Of a stretch of 64,000 nt of DNA, positions 16,824 through 25,620 are shown in pieces. The translations under genes were made by a program, and so were the position numbers. Position 1 is the stretch's first letter. The number at the start of each line of letters is the position of its first letter. The notes under the pieces are model-generated. The model worked only from the letters and a program-made list of their open reading frames with translations. It was not told the DNA's origin and did no database searches. The stretch is taken from positions 1 to 64,000 of the forward strand of contig NZ_SODU01000004.1 of NCBI RefSeq assembly GCF_004366075.1. The letters run 5' to 3'. Origin of the DNA: Kribbella pratensis (GTDB lineage: Bacteria; Actinomycetota; Actinomycetes; Propionibacteriales; Kribbellaceae).

Positions 16824-18326
16824 ATGACGATTCAGAACTCGGTGTGGCTGGGCACCGCGAACCTGCCGCGGTACGACGTGCTCGATACCGATCAGGAGAC
16901 GGACGTGCTCGTCGTCGGCGGCGGCCTGATCGGGCTCACCACCGCGATCTACCTCCAGCAGGAGGGCCTCGGCGTCGTCCTGCTCGAGGGTGGGCGCATC
17001 GGTACGCGAACCAGCGGCAACACCACCGGCAAGGTCACTTCTCAGCACGGTGCGATCTATGCCGGACTGCTGGACCGGCACGGGCGCGACAAGGCACAGC
17101 AGTACGCCACGGCGAACCAGGAAGCCGTCGACGGGGTCGAGGAGCTGGTACGCCGGCTCGGCATCGAATGTGAGCTCAGCCGCGGACCGTCCTTCGTCTA
17201 CTCGACAGGTGACACCGACCTGGCGCGCGAGGCCGAGGTGGCGCGCGAGCTCGGTCTTCCCGCGCATCCGGCCGACCCGGCGGAGATGGGGTTACCGATC
17301 ACCGCGGCGGCCGCTGTTCGCTTCGACGACCAGTTGCTCCTCCACCCGGCCCGCTACCTCGCCGGTCTGGCGACCGCCTTCAGCGCGGCCGGTGGACGGA
17401 TCTTCGAGCAGTCACGGGTGACCGACCTGGACGGCAAGGGCGATGGTGTCGAGGCGCGGACGGCAGCCGGCCGCCGTGTCGTGGCCCGCCATGCTGTGGT
17501 CGCGACCTTGTTGCCGTTCGGCACGATCGGCGGGTACTTCGCGCGGAGCCGCCCGAACCAGTCCCACGGCATCGCCGTCCAGCTACCTGTCGAGGCGCCC
17601 ACGGCGATGACGATCTCCGCCGACGCACCGACACGGTCCACCCGGCCCTGGCCGGGCGGTGGGCCGAGCGGCCTGATCGTGGTCGGCGCGAACCACGAGA
17701 CCGGTGGGCAGGAGGACACCAACACGTCGTACCAGAGCCTTGTCGACTGGGTCGACGAGGTGTGGGGCACGAAGGTGCAGCCGGAGTACCGCTGGTCGGC
17801 CGAGGACTACAGCACCCCGGACCAACTGCCGTACGTCGGCAAGGCGCCGGGCTCGCCGGCCCTGATCGCGACCGGCATGCACAAGTGGGGACTCAGCAAC
17901 GGAACCGTTGCCGCAGGCCTCCTTCGCGACACCGTGCTCGGCCGGGACAACCCGTGGAGCGAGGTGTTCGACGCCGGCCGGATCGGCGACGCGCGGTCGG
18001 TGGCGAAGCTCGTCCAGGACAACCTGAAGGTGGGCAAGGAGTTCGCGGCCGGCCATCTCCGCCGGCTGCTCGGCCCCGGGCTCGACCATGTGGAGGTCGG
18101 TGAAGGCGGCCTGTTCGACGTCGACGGCAAGACGGTCGGCGCGTACACGGATCTCGAGGGCCGGCTGCACACCGTCGTACCGGTCTGCACCCACCTCGGC
18201 TGCCCGCTGCGCTGGAACCAGGGCGACTCCACCTGGGACTGCAACTGCCACGGCTCCCGCTTCGCCCCCAACGGCGCCGTCCTGGACGGCCCGGCGACCA
18301 AACCTCTCGCAAAGCCGGAGGACTAG
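16824..18326 (+). CDS. FAD-dependent oxidoreductase fused to a Rieske domain
   Basis: The 500-residue protein joins a DAO-type flavin domain (dinucleotide loop VLVVGGGLIGLTTAIYLQQ, residues 28-46) to a C-terminal Rieske [2Fe-2S] domain whose ligands are clear as CTHLGC (about 454-459) and CNCHGSRF (about 473-480). The family oxidises an amine or hydroxy substrate and passes electrons through the cluster; the substrate is unknown. It is divergent from the GH13 gene by 54 bases. It is complete and of normal length for this fused architecture. Confidence 0.92.
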   Translation: MTIQNSVWLGTANLPRYDVLDTDQETDVLVVGGGLIGLTTAIYLQQEGLGVVLLEGGRIGTRTSGNTTGKVTSQHGAIYAGLLDRHGRDKAQQYATANQEAVDGVEELVRRLGIECELSRGPSFVYSTGDTDLAREAEVARELGLPAHPADPAEMGLPITAAAAVRFDDQLLLHPARYLAGLATAFSAAGGRIFEQSRVTDLDGKGDGVEARTAAGRRVVARHAVVATLLPFGTIGGYFARSRPNQSHGIAVQLPVEAPTAMTISADAPTRSTRPWPGGGPSGLIVVGANHETGGQEDTNTSYQSLVDWVDEVWGTKVQPEYRWSAEDYSTPDQLPYVGKAPGSPALIATGMHKWGLSNGTVAAGLLRDTVLGRDNPWSEVFDAGRIGDARSVAKLVQDNLKVGKEFAAGHLRRLLGPGLDHVEVGEGGLFDVDGKTVGAYTDLEGRLHTVVPVCTHLGCPLRWNQGDSTWDCNCHGSRFAPNGAVLDGPATKPLAKPED

Positions 18327-18337
18327 GGCCCCGGACT

Positions 18338-18625
18338 TCACACCCGGACGGCGATGGCGGCGATCAGGACGGACACCGCAACGCCGGAAAGGATGATCAA
18401 GGCAACGATCAGCAGCGGGCTCTCCGCCCGCGGCGGCTCGTGGCCGGCCCCGTCGACACTGTCGAGCTGATCGAACCGGTCGAGATCCGGCCCCCAGCCG
18501 AATGGCGGCGACAGTGGCCCACCGTCGCCGGTTCCTGGCAACGGGTGACCGACGTACGTCGGTATCGAGCCGTCGGGCAGCGCCGGCGGCGGCTGACCGA
18601 GACTGGCCTGATCCTCAACAGACAC
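18338..18625 (-). CDS. Small tail-anchored membrane protein
   Basis: The 95-residue protein has a Pro/Gly-rich soluble part (MSVEDQASLGQPPPALPDG) and one C-terminal transmembrane helix of about 22 residues (LLIVALIILSGVAVSVLIAA). No family is recognised. A start at GTG or ATG near 18625 is chosen because it is the first one with the Pro-rich N-terminus. The gene may be small and lineage specific; coding status is moderately likely. Confidence 0.55.
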   Translation of the reverse strand: MSVEDQASLGQPPPALPDGSIPTYVGHPLPGTGDGGPLSPPFGWGPDLDRFDQLDSVDGAGHEPPRAESPLLIVALIILSGVAVSVLIAAIAVRV

Positions 18626-18775
18626 CTGTTCCTCCCGGTGACGCCCGCCGGTCGTTCCTCACGGTCTCCCCACGGCAGCAAGCGTCAGGTCCCACTCTGC
18701 ACCACCGTCATCGAGCCTGGCACGTATCGATTTCCGCCGTTGACGGACCGTCGACCAGTAGTCACGTGAGGTATA

Positions 18776-18793
18776 GGCGGAAGTGGTTCCGCC
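18776..18793. promoter_or_regulatory. Inverted repeat upstream of the NPP1 gene
   Basis: GGCGGAA (18776-18782) and TTCCGCC (18787-18793) with a four-base centre lie 53 bases before the NPP1 start, right after a TATAGG hexamer (18772-18777). It may be an operator or a leader hairpin. The remaining 18626-18845 gap shows nothing else definite apart from the AAAGGAG ribosome site near 18834. Confidence 0.4.
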
Positions 18794-18845
18794 CTGGCAT
18801 TCTCGGATCGTTCCTTTCCGCCCTGAAGTAACAAAGGAGCGATCG

Positions 18846-19646
18846 ATGCAGGATTCCGCCCCGCCTCCTCGACCACGAACCTTCCGCCGGACGCTCGGTG
18901 TCGTCCTCGGGACAACCGCCCTGATGGTGACCTCGGCCGCGATGGCGTACGCCGCTCCGCCGCCGAGCCTGCCGCAGAACGCCGGAGGGTACGAGCAGTC
19001 GTTCTCGCCGGCGTACGACTACGACACCGACGGCTGCTACGCCACGCCCGCGATCGGCGCCGACGGCACGCTGAACCCGGGCCTCAACCCGACCGGCGCT
19101 GTGAACGGCAACTGCCACGATCAGTCCGACCTCGACAACTCGCAGACCTATGCGCGCTCGAAGTGCAACAACGGCTGGTGCGCGATCGTGTACGCCAACT
19201 ACTTCGAGAAGGACCAGGCGGTCCCCGGCAGCAGCCTCGGCGGCCACCGGCACGACTGGGAGCACGTCATCTCCTGGGTGAACCAGTCGACCAACCAGGT
19301 CGACTACGTGACCACGACCCAGCACTCCAGCCAGGTCACGTACACCCGTTCGCAGGTCCGGTTCGACGGTTCGCACCCGAAGGTCGTCTACCACAAGGAC
19401 GGCGCCAGCACCCACTTCTTCCGGCTCGCCAACAGCAACGACGAACCGCCCGAGAACCACTACCACAACTGGCGATACCCGCCGCTGGTCGACTGGAACG
19501 GCTACCCCACTACGGCGCTGCGCGACACCCTGATGACCGCGGACTTCGGATCCGCAACGATCAAGATCACCGACAAGGACGACCGGTTCCGCAACCTGCT
19601 GAACGCGTCCAAGCCGTCCGGAATCCCCTTCGATCCCTGGGCTTGA
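18846..19646 (+). CDS. Secreted NPP1-type necrosis-inducing protein
   Basis: The 266-residue protein has a cleavable signal (LGVVLGTTALMVTSAAMAYA, about residues 18-38) and the hallmark metal-binding motif GHRHDWEH (about residue 132-139) of NEP1-like/NPP1 proteins. In plant pathogens these bind glycosyl-inositol-phosphoceramide and kill leaf cells. The role in a soil actinomycete is unknown; it may modify or sense plant or fungal surfaces. Several Cys residues in the first half could form disulfides. ATG 18846 follows AAAGGAGCG. Confidence 0.88.
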   Translation: MQDSAPPPRPRTFRRTLGVVLGTTALMVTSAAMAYAAPPPSLPQNAGGYEQSFSPAYDYDTDGCYATPAIGADGTLNPGLNPTGAVNGNCHDQSDLDNSQTYARSKCNNGWCAIVYANYFEKDQAVPGSSLGGHRHDWEHVISWVNQSTNQVDYVTTTQHSSQVTYTRSQVRFDGSHPKVVYHKDGASTHFFRLANSNDEPPENHYHNWRYPPLVDWNGYPTTALRDTLMTADFGSATIKITDKDDRFRNLLNASKPSGIPFDPWA

Positions 19647-19664
19647 CCGGACCGGCGTGCGCGC

Positions 19665-20273
19665 TCACTCGTGGGCGCTCACGCCGTCCGTCAGCGACTC
19701 AGCGATCAGGTCGATCATCGCGGCATGCCGATTGGTCGCCGTCTCGGCCTGCCCGAGCGGCCCGAGAGCGACTGTGTCGAGGAACACCCGGCTGACCACA
19801 AGTTCCGCGGCCGCCTGCACCCGCGCAGGATCGGCCACCACGTCCTCGGCACCGGCCAGGACGCAGGCCACGGTCTCGGTCGCCTCCGCGAACAACTCGG
19901 CCGCCCGGGACGCGATCTCCGGTCTCCCCTGCGCTTCGCGGAACACGATGATCCGGGCCGCGCGATCGTGCTCCAGTTCCTCGGCCATCCTCGCCACGAC
20001 CGCCCGCAACCGCCGCCGTACCGTCCGGCCGCGCGCCGTGGACCGCAGTACCTCACTGGGCGCCGGCCGCTCCTGCACCACCGCGAGCAGCAGATCCAGC
20101 TTGGTCGCGAAGTGGTAGAACACCAGCCCCGACGGTACGCCGGCCTCGGTCGCGATCCGGGCCGTCGACGTGGCGTCGTACCCGTGCTCGGCGAACAGCC
20201 GCTCGGCGGTCTCGATGATGAGCTGCCGTTTCGACGGTCGCGTCGCATGGCGCGTGTGCGCGGGAGCGGTCAT
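19665..20273 (-). CDS. TetR-family repressor (second)
   Basis: The 202-residue protein has a TetR helix-turn-helix (KRQLIIETAERLFAEHGYDA, then TSTARIATEAGVPSGLVFYHF, about residues 15-55). Its start overlaps the upstream di-iron gene by four bases (ATGA-like), so the two form an operon. A 16-bp palindrome upstream of the operon is its likely autoregulatory operator. Confidence 0.9.
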   Translation of the reverse strand: MTAPAHTRHATRPSKRQLIIETAERLFAEHGYDATSTARIATEAGVPSGLVFYHFATKLDLLLAVVQERPAPSEVLRSTARGRTVRRRLRAVVARMAEELEHDRAARIIVFREAQGRPEIASRAAELFAEATETVACVLAGAEDVVADPARVQAAAELVVSRVFLDTVALGPLGQAETATNRHAAMIDLIAESLTDGVSAHE

Positions 20274-21202
20274 GACCCTGCCGGTTGGGCGGCCGGCCAG
20301 ATGTCACCTTTCCGTTCGGCTGCGAGCACGGCGGCTCGCTTCAGGGACTTGAAGACATAGTCCGGCACCCGCATCCCCTGCCGGTGCGCCCACATCAGCT
20401 CGTGCTCGGCCCGTCCGACCTGCCGCGCGTACTCGCGCAGTTCCGCCTCGCCGCCGTCACTCATCTTCAGCGCCTCCATCACGTTCCCGAAATCGGCCAC
20501 CTGACGCTTGTTGTAGGCACCGACCACTTCGAACGTACGCTTCCGCAGCTCGCGCGTCAGCCATTTCTGCCATCCCGACAACTGGTCCCACAGCTGCTGC
20601 GCGGCCATCTGGTAGTACGCGAAGTGCCCCGGCTCCTGGCGGCGGATCGGCGCGATCACCGTTGCGGCGATGGCCCGCTCACCCAGCCCGACGAGCCCCG
20701 CATGGAACTTGTTGTAGGCGATGACCGCGGAACGCTCGGTGGCCAGCCCGGTCAGGTAGTAGAGCATCCGGCTGACGTCCTGGACGCCGGGCATCCGGCC
20801 GAGCGCGCCGAGGAACTTGAGGCTGAACGAGACGTCGGCCAGGTTCGGTTCGTGCGGCTGCACGCCGATCAGGTGCTGCAGCTTGTCGAGGATCTGCCCG
20901 TGGCGCGTCTCCTGCGGCATCCACACGTCGGCGTAGAAGTGCCGGTCGACCTCGGGCGGATCGGGCAGCAGGATGTTCAGTTCGAGCACGTTGCGCTCGA
21001 CCTCGAGCTCGACCCGGGTCATGTAGGCCAGCACCGGACCGAACCGCTCGGCCATCAGGCCGGGCTTCTTCATCGAGTAGTCGACGCTGCCGAGCGGGAT
21101 CGGCGGGTGCTCCTCACCGAGCCGATCGACATGGTCGGCCAGCCGGGAGTCTTCGCGCCGGCGGCCTCGCCGGCGCGCAACGGTCACATCGCTCAGCCAC
21201 AT
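20270..21202 (-). CDS. Di-iron, ferritin-like oxygenase/desaturase-type protein
   Basis: The 310-residue all-helical protein has two Glu-x-x-His motifs, QETRH (about residue 95) and QEPGH (about 188), with an upstream Glu helix (RVELEVERNVLELN), as in acyl-ACP desaturase-like and ferritin-like carboxylate-bridged di-iron proteins. It probably activates O2 for hydroxylation or desaturation. I prefer ATG 21202 (MWLSDV), which has GAGGGGG upstream, over 21217. It is co-transcribed with the downstream TetR. A precise family cannot be fixed by eye. Confidence 0.65.
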   Translation of the reverse strand: MWLSDVTVARRRGRRREDSRLADHVDRLGEEHPPIPLGSVDYSMKKPGLMAERFGPVLAYMTRVELEVERNVLELNILLPDPPEVDRHFYADVWMPQETRHGQILDKLQHLIGVQPHEPNLADVSFSLKFLGALGRMPGVQDVSRMLYYLTGLATERSAVIAYNKFHAGLVGLGERAIAATVIAPIRRQEPGHFAYYQMAAQQLWDQLSGWQKWLTRELRKRTFEVVGAYNKRQVADFGNVMEALKMSDGGEAELREYARQVGRAEHELMWAHRQGMRVPDYVFKSLKRAAVLAAERKGDIWPAAQPAGS

Positions 21203-21270
21203 AGGCGGCCCCCTCATTCATCCGACAGGGATGCGCGCTCGATCCCCCAGAGGCAAGCCTAACAAGTTAC

Positions 21271-21286
21271 CTGACTGATCAGTCAG
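21271..21286. promoter_or_regulatory. 16-bp palindromic operator of the di-iron/TetR operon
   Basis: CTGACTGATCAGTCAG is a perfect palindrome, further flanked by ACAAG and CTTGT arms, 69 bases upstream of the di-iron gene start. On the coding strand it lies between TGACTG and TAGGCT promoter-like hexamers 18 bp apart. Such a site is typical for TetR autorepression. Confidence 0.7.
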
Positions 21287-21313
21287 TCAGAGCTTGTGAC
21301 CCCGGCAACAGAA

Positions 21314-21347
21314 CAGCGGGTGGCGGCCCTCAGACCACCACCCGCTG
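21314..21347 (-). terminator. Stem-loop after the GH27 gene
   Basis: CAGCGGGTGG (21314-21323) and CCACCCGCTG (21338-21347) form a perfect 10-bp stem just beyond the GH27 stop at 21357. It probably ends that transcript, and also separates it from the divergently read operator region. Confidence 0.65.
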
Positions 21348-21356
21348 CTGCCCGGT

Positions 21357-23819
21357 CTACTTCGCGAGCGTGTAGCGGATCGTGTCGTTGCGGAGTACGT
21401 CGCCGTTCACCTTGACGATGCGTACGACGTGTGGCGCGTTCTTCAGTCCGGTCGCGGAGAACACCGTCCGGTTCGTCACCCGGGTGTCGTTGTGCAGGTT
21501 CACCCGACGTACCAGCTTTCCGTCGACATACACGTCCGCGTCGCCCTGATCCGGTGCGAGCGCCGTACTCCAGTCGACACCGGTCCCGGTGAAGGTGAGG
21601 CTGACCGACGCACCGTCGGCCTTGGTGGCATGGATGTCGTCGCGGTAGTCACCACGGAACCGGACGTCGAGCGCCGTGTTGCCGACCGGCAGCGTCGCGA
21701 GGTACGCCTTGCTGATCGTCACCACGTTCCCGTCAACCGTGTAGTCGGTGCCCTTCACCAGATCCTGGCCCGCCTTCGAGATGCCGGCGAGTTCGCCCGG
21801 ATCGCGTCCGAGCTGCACGCTGACATCGGCGGGCGCGTTCTTGTCGAACGCCGCGGTGTCCGGGTTCAGCAGGCTCTCCTGCCGGATGTTCAGCTTGTCG
21901 AGCAGCATGAACTGGCCGGACTTCTTCACACCGCGGATCGTGTGACTGCCGTTCGGCAGGTCCGAGACGCTGTAGACGACCTGCTGTGGTTTGTTGTGCC
22001 CCTGCGCCGGATCCAGGTACGTGCTCACCGTCTGCTTGAATTCGCCGTCGATGTAGATGTCGACGTCACCCTGACCCGGGTCGGTCTCGGTCACGTAGTC
22101 GACGCCGGTGCCGACGAAGCTGTACGAGAACGAGTCGCCGTTGCCTTCCGTCCACTGCACGTCGTCCTGGTAGTCGCCGAGACCCCGCCCGGAGCTGTAG
22201 TTCCAGTTGCCGGAATAGGCGATCTCCGGGCTGTTGTTGTTGACCTCGACGGTCCGGGTCGGGAGGTCGGCCGCCGCCGAAGACTTCGCGGACGAGTCCG
22301 TCACTCCGACGGTCAGCGCCTGCGAGACAGCGGGTACTTCGTAGTTGCTGTTGCGCTGCCACGCGCCGTCGTACGAGACCCGGAGGTCGTCGTCGTTCAC
22401 GCTGATCGCGGCGCCCTTCTGCGGCGTGACCTTCAGCAGCCGGACGCCGTGGACCGGGACGTCCTCGGCGGTGAAGCTCGACGCGAACGTGCCGACATCC
22501 TTGCGGGCCCACAGGTCACGCACCTTGCCGGCCCCGTTCAGGCCGAGGTCGGCGAAGTTCACCGTCATGTCGGCGTCGGTCTGGCCGAGGTTGAACAAGG
22601 CAACGGTGTACGAGCTGTCCGGGTTCAGCGCGAACCACACCTGCCGATTCGTCTTCATGGACAGCGGGTGCGCCGGACGGCCGGCCTGGTTGACCGCGAT
22701 CACCTCGCGGTTCGTCAGCAGTTCGAGGCCGTACGAGTCCAGCCTGGTCATGTCGTTGCCGATGTACATCGGCGCCGCGGACACGGCCCAGAGCGTTGCC
22801 GCCGTACGCCGTTCGTCCTGGGTAAGACCGTCCATCTGGCCGTTGCCGACGTCGAGCGAGTCGAGGTCGTTCCAGCCGCCCGGTCCCGCGTGCCGCCACC
22901 ATTCGGCGAGCTTGGGGAACAACCGGTTGATGTTGGGCCAGGCGGTCAGCGCCGTACCCGTGCAGTAGCACTCGACGTCCCACTCGATCCGCCAGCCGTT
23001 GGCGTACTGCTTCCAGGTGTCGGCGTAGTTGATGTCCAGCGCCCACGACAGCTCGAGCCAGATGTTGTGCCGCTTCAGGGCCTGAGACCACGCCTTCACG
23101 TCGTCGCGGGCGTCCACCGACAGGTCGCTGATCCCCGAGCCCGGGGTGACGCTGTCGAACTTGAGGAAGTCCAGCCCCCACGAGCCGAACAGGTCCGCGA
23201 TCGAGTCGATGTACTTCTGCGCGCACGGCTTCGAGAAGTCGATGCGGTAGCCGATGCCCCAGTAGTCGCCCTTCTGCAGCGGCAGCACCGGCAGGTCGCC
23301 GGTCGTGCAGCCCGGGGCGCCGTAGATCGGCAGCTTCGCGTCGATGACGGCCTTGCTGATGCCCGGGATCGTGTAGAGGCCCACCTTCTGGCCGTTGGCG
23401 TGGATGTGGTCGATGACCGCCTGCAGGCCGTTCGGGTAGAGCTTCTTGCTCGGCGTCGGCCGGCCGTACCCGTCGATGCCGTCGTTCCAGCCGGCGTCGA
23501 TGTTGATGTACTCGTACCCGTACGGCTGCAGCTTCGCGTGCATCGCGTCGGACTGGGCGATCAGCTGATCCGCCGTGATCCAGCTGCCGCCGTTCGGGTT
23601 GTAGACCTGCATGCTGTAGCTGCTCCAGCCCATGTAGGGGTGCGCAGCCTTGTCCCCCGCCGGCCCTGACAGCTCGGTGGCGGAGGTCGTGGTGGTCACG
23701 CTCGTGGTAGCTGGTGCCGGTGCTGCTGTCGACGTACTCAAACCTGCCGGCAGCAGCCCGGCGACTACGAGCCCCGCAAGCGCGGCCCGCAACACCCTGC
23801 TCCGAACGGATCTGGTCAT
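21357..23819 (-). CDS. Secreted GH27 alpha-galactosidase with duplicated C-terminal modules
   Basis: The 820-residue protein has a signal peptide (to about residue 33) and a GH27 catalytic barrel (about 60-450: HPYMGWSSYSMQ, YEYINIDAGWNDG, nucleophile Asp in LDFLKFDS near 221, and acid/base region RIEWDVECY). A beta-sandwich follows. The last 300 residues hold two related modules ending in GQGDVDIYIDG (about 610) and DQGDADVYVDG (about 780). It should release alpha-linked galactose (or L-arabinopyranose) from plant polymers outside the cell. It follows a secreted esterase in the same orientation. Confidence 0.88.
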   Translation of the reverse strand: MTRSVRSRVLRAALAGLVVAGLLPAGLSTSTAAPAPATTSVTTTTSATELSGPAGDKAAHPYMGWSSYSMQVYNPNGGSWITADQLIAQSDAMHAKLQPYGYEYINIDAGWNDGIDGYGRPTPSKKLYPNGLQAVIDHIHANGQKVGLYTIPGISKAVIDAKLPIYGAPGCTTGDLPVLPLQKGDYWGIGYRIDFSKPCAQKYIDSIADLFGSWGLDFLKFDSVTPGSGISDLSVDARDDVKAWSQALKRHNIWLELSWALDINYADTWKQYANGWRIEWDVECYCTGTALTAWPNINRLFPKLAEWWRHAGPGGWNDLDSLDVGNGQMDGLTQDERRTAATLWAVSAAPMYIGNDMTRLDSYGLELLTNREVIAVNQAGRPAHPLSMKTNRQVWFALNPDSSYTVALFNLGQTDADMTVNFADLGLNGAGKVRDLWARKDVGTFASSFTAEDVPVHGVRLLKVTPQKGAAISVNDDDLRVSYDGAWQRNSNYEVPAVSQALTVGVTDSSAKSSAAADLPTRTVEVNNNSPEIAYSGNWNYSSGRGLGDYQDDVQWTEGNGDSFSYSFVGTGVDYVTETDPGQGDVDIYIDGEFKQTVSTYLDPAQGHNKPQQVVYSVSDLPNGSHTIRGVKKSGQFMLLDKLNIRQESLLNPDTAAFDKNAPADVSVQLGRDPGELAGISKAGQDLVKGTDYTVDGNVVTISKAYLATLPVGNTALDVRFRGDYRDDIHATKADGASVSLTFTGTGVDWSTALAPDQGDADVYVDGKLVRRVNLHNDTRVTNRTVFSATGLKNAPHVVRIVKVNGDVLRNDTIRYTLAK

Positions 23820-23880
23820 GGCGGTGACCTCTTCCCAGAGAACTCAGGAGAAAACCGAATCGGATAGGATATTGGGTCTA

Positions 23881-25530
23881 TTACTTAACCTTGTCAAGAT
23901 TCTGTGCGAAAGTGGCACAGTGATGACGCGCCGCGAAGTCCGTCGAGACCTGCGACACCGGCAGCTCCAGCGACAGGACCGTCCCGTTGTGGCCGGACGA
24001 CGGCCAGCGCACCGCCGGCGTCGACGGGTTGCCGGTCGCCGCGAACTTGACCCAGGCAGCGCGCATCGAGTCCGCCAGCGCGGTCTGCTCCGCATTCAGC
24101 GCGGCCGGGAAGGGAGCGTTCGGAAGGTCGAACAGGTACCACATCTCGGAGCCGTGCGTCGCGACCGAGAGGAACCCCGGAGGCGCGAAGATGAACGGCG
24201 ACGTGTCGTCGTTGAACTCATAGCCGTACGTCGGGACGTGGCGGGCGGTCCACTTGTTGACCTGAGCTGCACCACAGGCGAAAGTTGCGTCTCCGATCAA
24301 GGTGCCGAACGCCTTGTCAGGTGATGAATAGGCGGAGAGCGGGTAGTCGGCGGCGATGGCTGCGGCTTGGGCGGGTGTGATCCGGAGCGCGGTGGCGATG
24401 TTGCTCTCGTAGTTCGCCGCGGTGACCGGGCTGGTGTAGGGGACGTTGTACCCGCGGCTGACGACGCGACCGCCGAGCGTGAAGAGCGCTTCCTCGTCGT
24501 GGTTGCTGCCGTTGAGGATCGTCACGTGGTTGAAGCGGCCGGCGGCGAGCGCCGTACCGATCGACTCCTTCAGCACCGCACCGTCGACGACGCCCGGGAT
24601 GAGGGCGGTCGCGGTCGAGATGTTGTCGACCAGCGTCTGCACCGGGACCTTCCGCAGGCAGTCCGCCGACTGGTCGGGGCAGCCGACCTTCGTGGCGAAC
24701 TCCTCGCCGAACGTCTCAGCCTTGGCCAGCGGTTCCTGCTCCAGGGCGAACGCGCCGCTCTCCACGATCGCCCGCTGGAACAAGTCCTTCGAACTGCGGG
24801 AGGTGACGTGCGCGAGTACGGACAGGCCGCCTGCCGACTCACCGGCGATCGTGACATTGTGCGGGTCGCCGCCGAACTGGCCGATGTTGCGCTGCACCCA
24901 GCGCAGCGCGGCCTGCTGGTCCATCAGCCCGTAGTTGCCGGCCGGTCCCCCGGGGCTCGCCGCCAGCGCAGGGTGGGCGAGGAAGCCCAAGGCGCCGAGC
25001 CGGTAGTTGATGGTCACGACTACGGCGCCGGCCTTCGTCAGCTTCGTGCCGTCGTAGTTCGAGCCGGCGTCTCCGACCAGGCCGCCGCCGTGGATCCAGA
25101 CCAGCACCGGGCGCTTGGTGAGCGAGTGCTGGGCCGGCGTCGAAACGTTCAGGTAGAGGCAGTCCTCGGACAACTGGGCAGGCGTCACCACGCTCGGTGC
25201 CTGCGGACAGCCCGGCCCGTACGACGTCGCGTCGCGCACGCCCTGCCAGCTCGCCGCGGGCTGCGGTGGCCGCCACCGGAGACTCCCGGTCGGAGCCGCG
25301 GCAAACGGCACACCACGGAACGAGTAGGTGCCGTCAACACTCACACCACGCACAGCACCGTTGCCCGTAGCAACAACCGGATCATGACCGGCGATGGAGG
25401 CCGTGGTGGTGGCCGTGGTGGTGGCGTTGGCTGCGGGCAGACTGCCGGAGCCGAGTGTCACGGCGGCGGCCGCGGTGGCAGCTACGGTCGCCGCCGCAGT
25501 GAGTAGGAGGCGGGGACGGATGGTTCTCAC
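23881..25530 (-). CDS. Secreted type-B carboxylesterase
   Basis: The 549-residue protein has a signal peptide (about residues 1-36) and the type-B carboxylesterase/lipase fold: oxyanion region VLVWIHGGGLVGD, nucleophile elbow AGESAGG near residue 228, and late TYGYEFND and THGSEMWYLF regions carrying the acid and His. It may remove ester groups from plant polymers or lipids. It lies 61 bases upstream of the GH27 gene on the same strand, so the two may share a message. A 12-bp inverted repeat lies just upstream of it. Confidence 0.9.
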   Translation of the reverse strand: MRTIRPRLLLTAAATVAATAAAAVTLGSGSLPAANATTTATTTASIAGHDPVVATGNGAVRGVSVDGTYSFRGVPFAAAPTGSLRWRPPQPAASWQGVRDATSYGPGCPQAPSVVTPAQLSEDCLYLNVSTPAQHSLTKRPVLVWIHGGGLVGDAGSNYDGTKLTKAGAVVVTINYRLGALGFLAHPALAASPGGPAGNYGLMDQQAALRWVQRNIGQFGGDPHNVTIAGESAGGLSVLAHVTSRSSKDLFQRAIVESGAFALEQEPLAKAETFGEEFATKVGCPDQSADCLRKVPVQTLVDNISTATALIPGVVDGAVLKESIGTALAAGRFNHVTILNGSNHDEEALFTLGGRVVSRGYNVPYTSPVTAANYESNIATALRITPAQAAAIAADYPLSAYSSPDKAFGTLIGDATFACGAAQVNKWTARHVPTYGYEFNDDTSPFIFAPPGFLSVATHGSEMWYLFDLPNAPFPAALNAEQTALADSMRAAWVKFAATGNPSTPAVRWPSSGHNGTVLSLELPVSQVSTDFAARHHCATFAQNLDKVK

Positions 25531-25550
25531 GATTTGAGTACCTCGTTCGG

Positions 25551-25581
25551 GGAGAGTGGTTGGTTACCGCAACCACTCTCC
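25551..25581. promoter_or_regulatory. 12-bp inverted repeat upstream of the esterase
   Basis: GGAGAGTGGTTG (25551-25562) and CAACCACTCTCC (25570-25581) with a seven-base centre lie 20 bases ahead of the esterase start. It could be an operator or a second terminator after zwf. The leading GGAGAG would fall on the ribosome-site side only on the opposite strand, so a transcriptional role is more likely. Confidence 0.5.
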
Positions 25582-25602
25582 GGCCCGCGACCACCCGTCG
25601 CC

Positions 25603-25619
25603 CCAGGGAGAATCCCTGG
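25603..25619 (-). terminator. Short hairpin directly after zwf
   Basis: CCAGGGA (25603-25609), loop GAA and TCCCTGG (25613-25619) form a 7-bp hairpin touching the zwf stop codon at 25621. It is a likely terminator of zwf. Confidence 0.5.
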
Positions 25620-25620
25620 T

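Noticed and set aside
16770..17267. N-terminal extension of the GH13 gene
   Set aside because: It is antisense to the FAD/Rieske gene and adds no conserved GH13 sequence.
21429..23669. 746-codon plus-strand ORF opposite GH27
   Set aside because: Shadow frame in GC-rich DNA; the minus-strand protein has a clear signal peptide and catalytic motifs.
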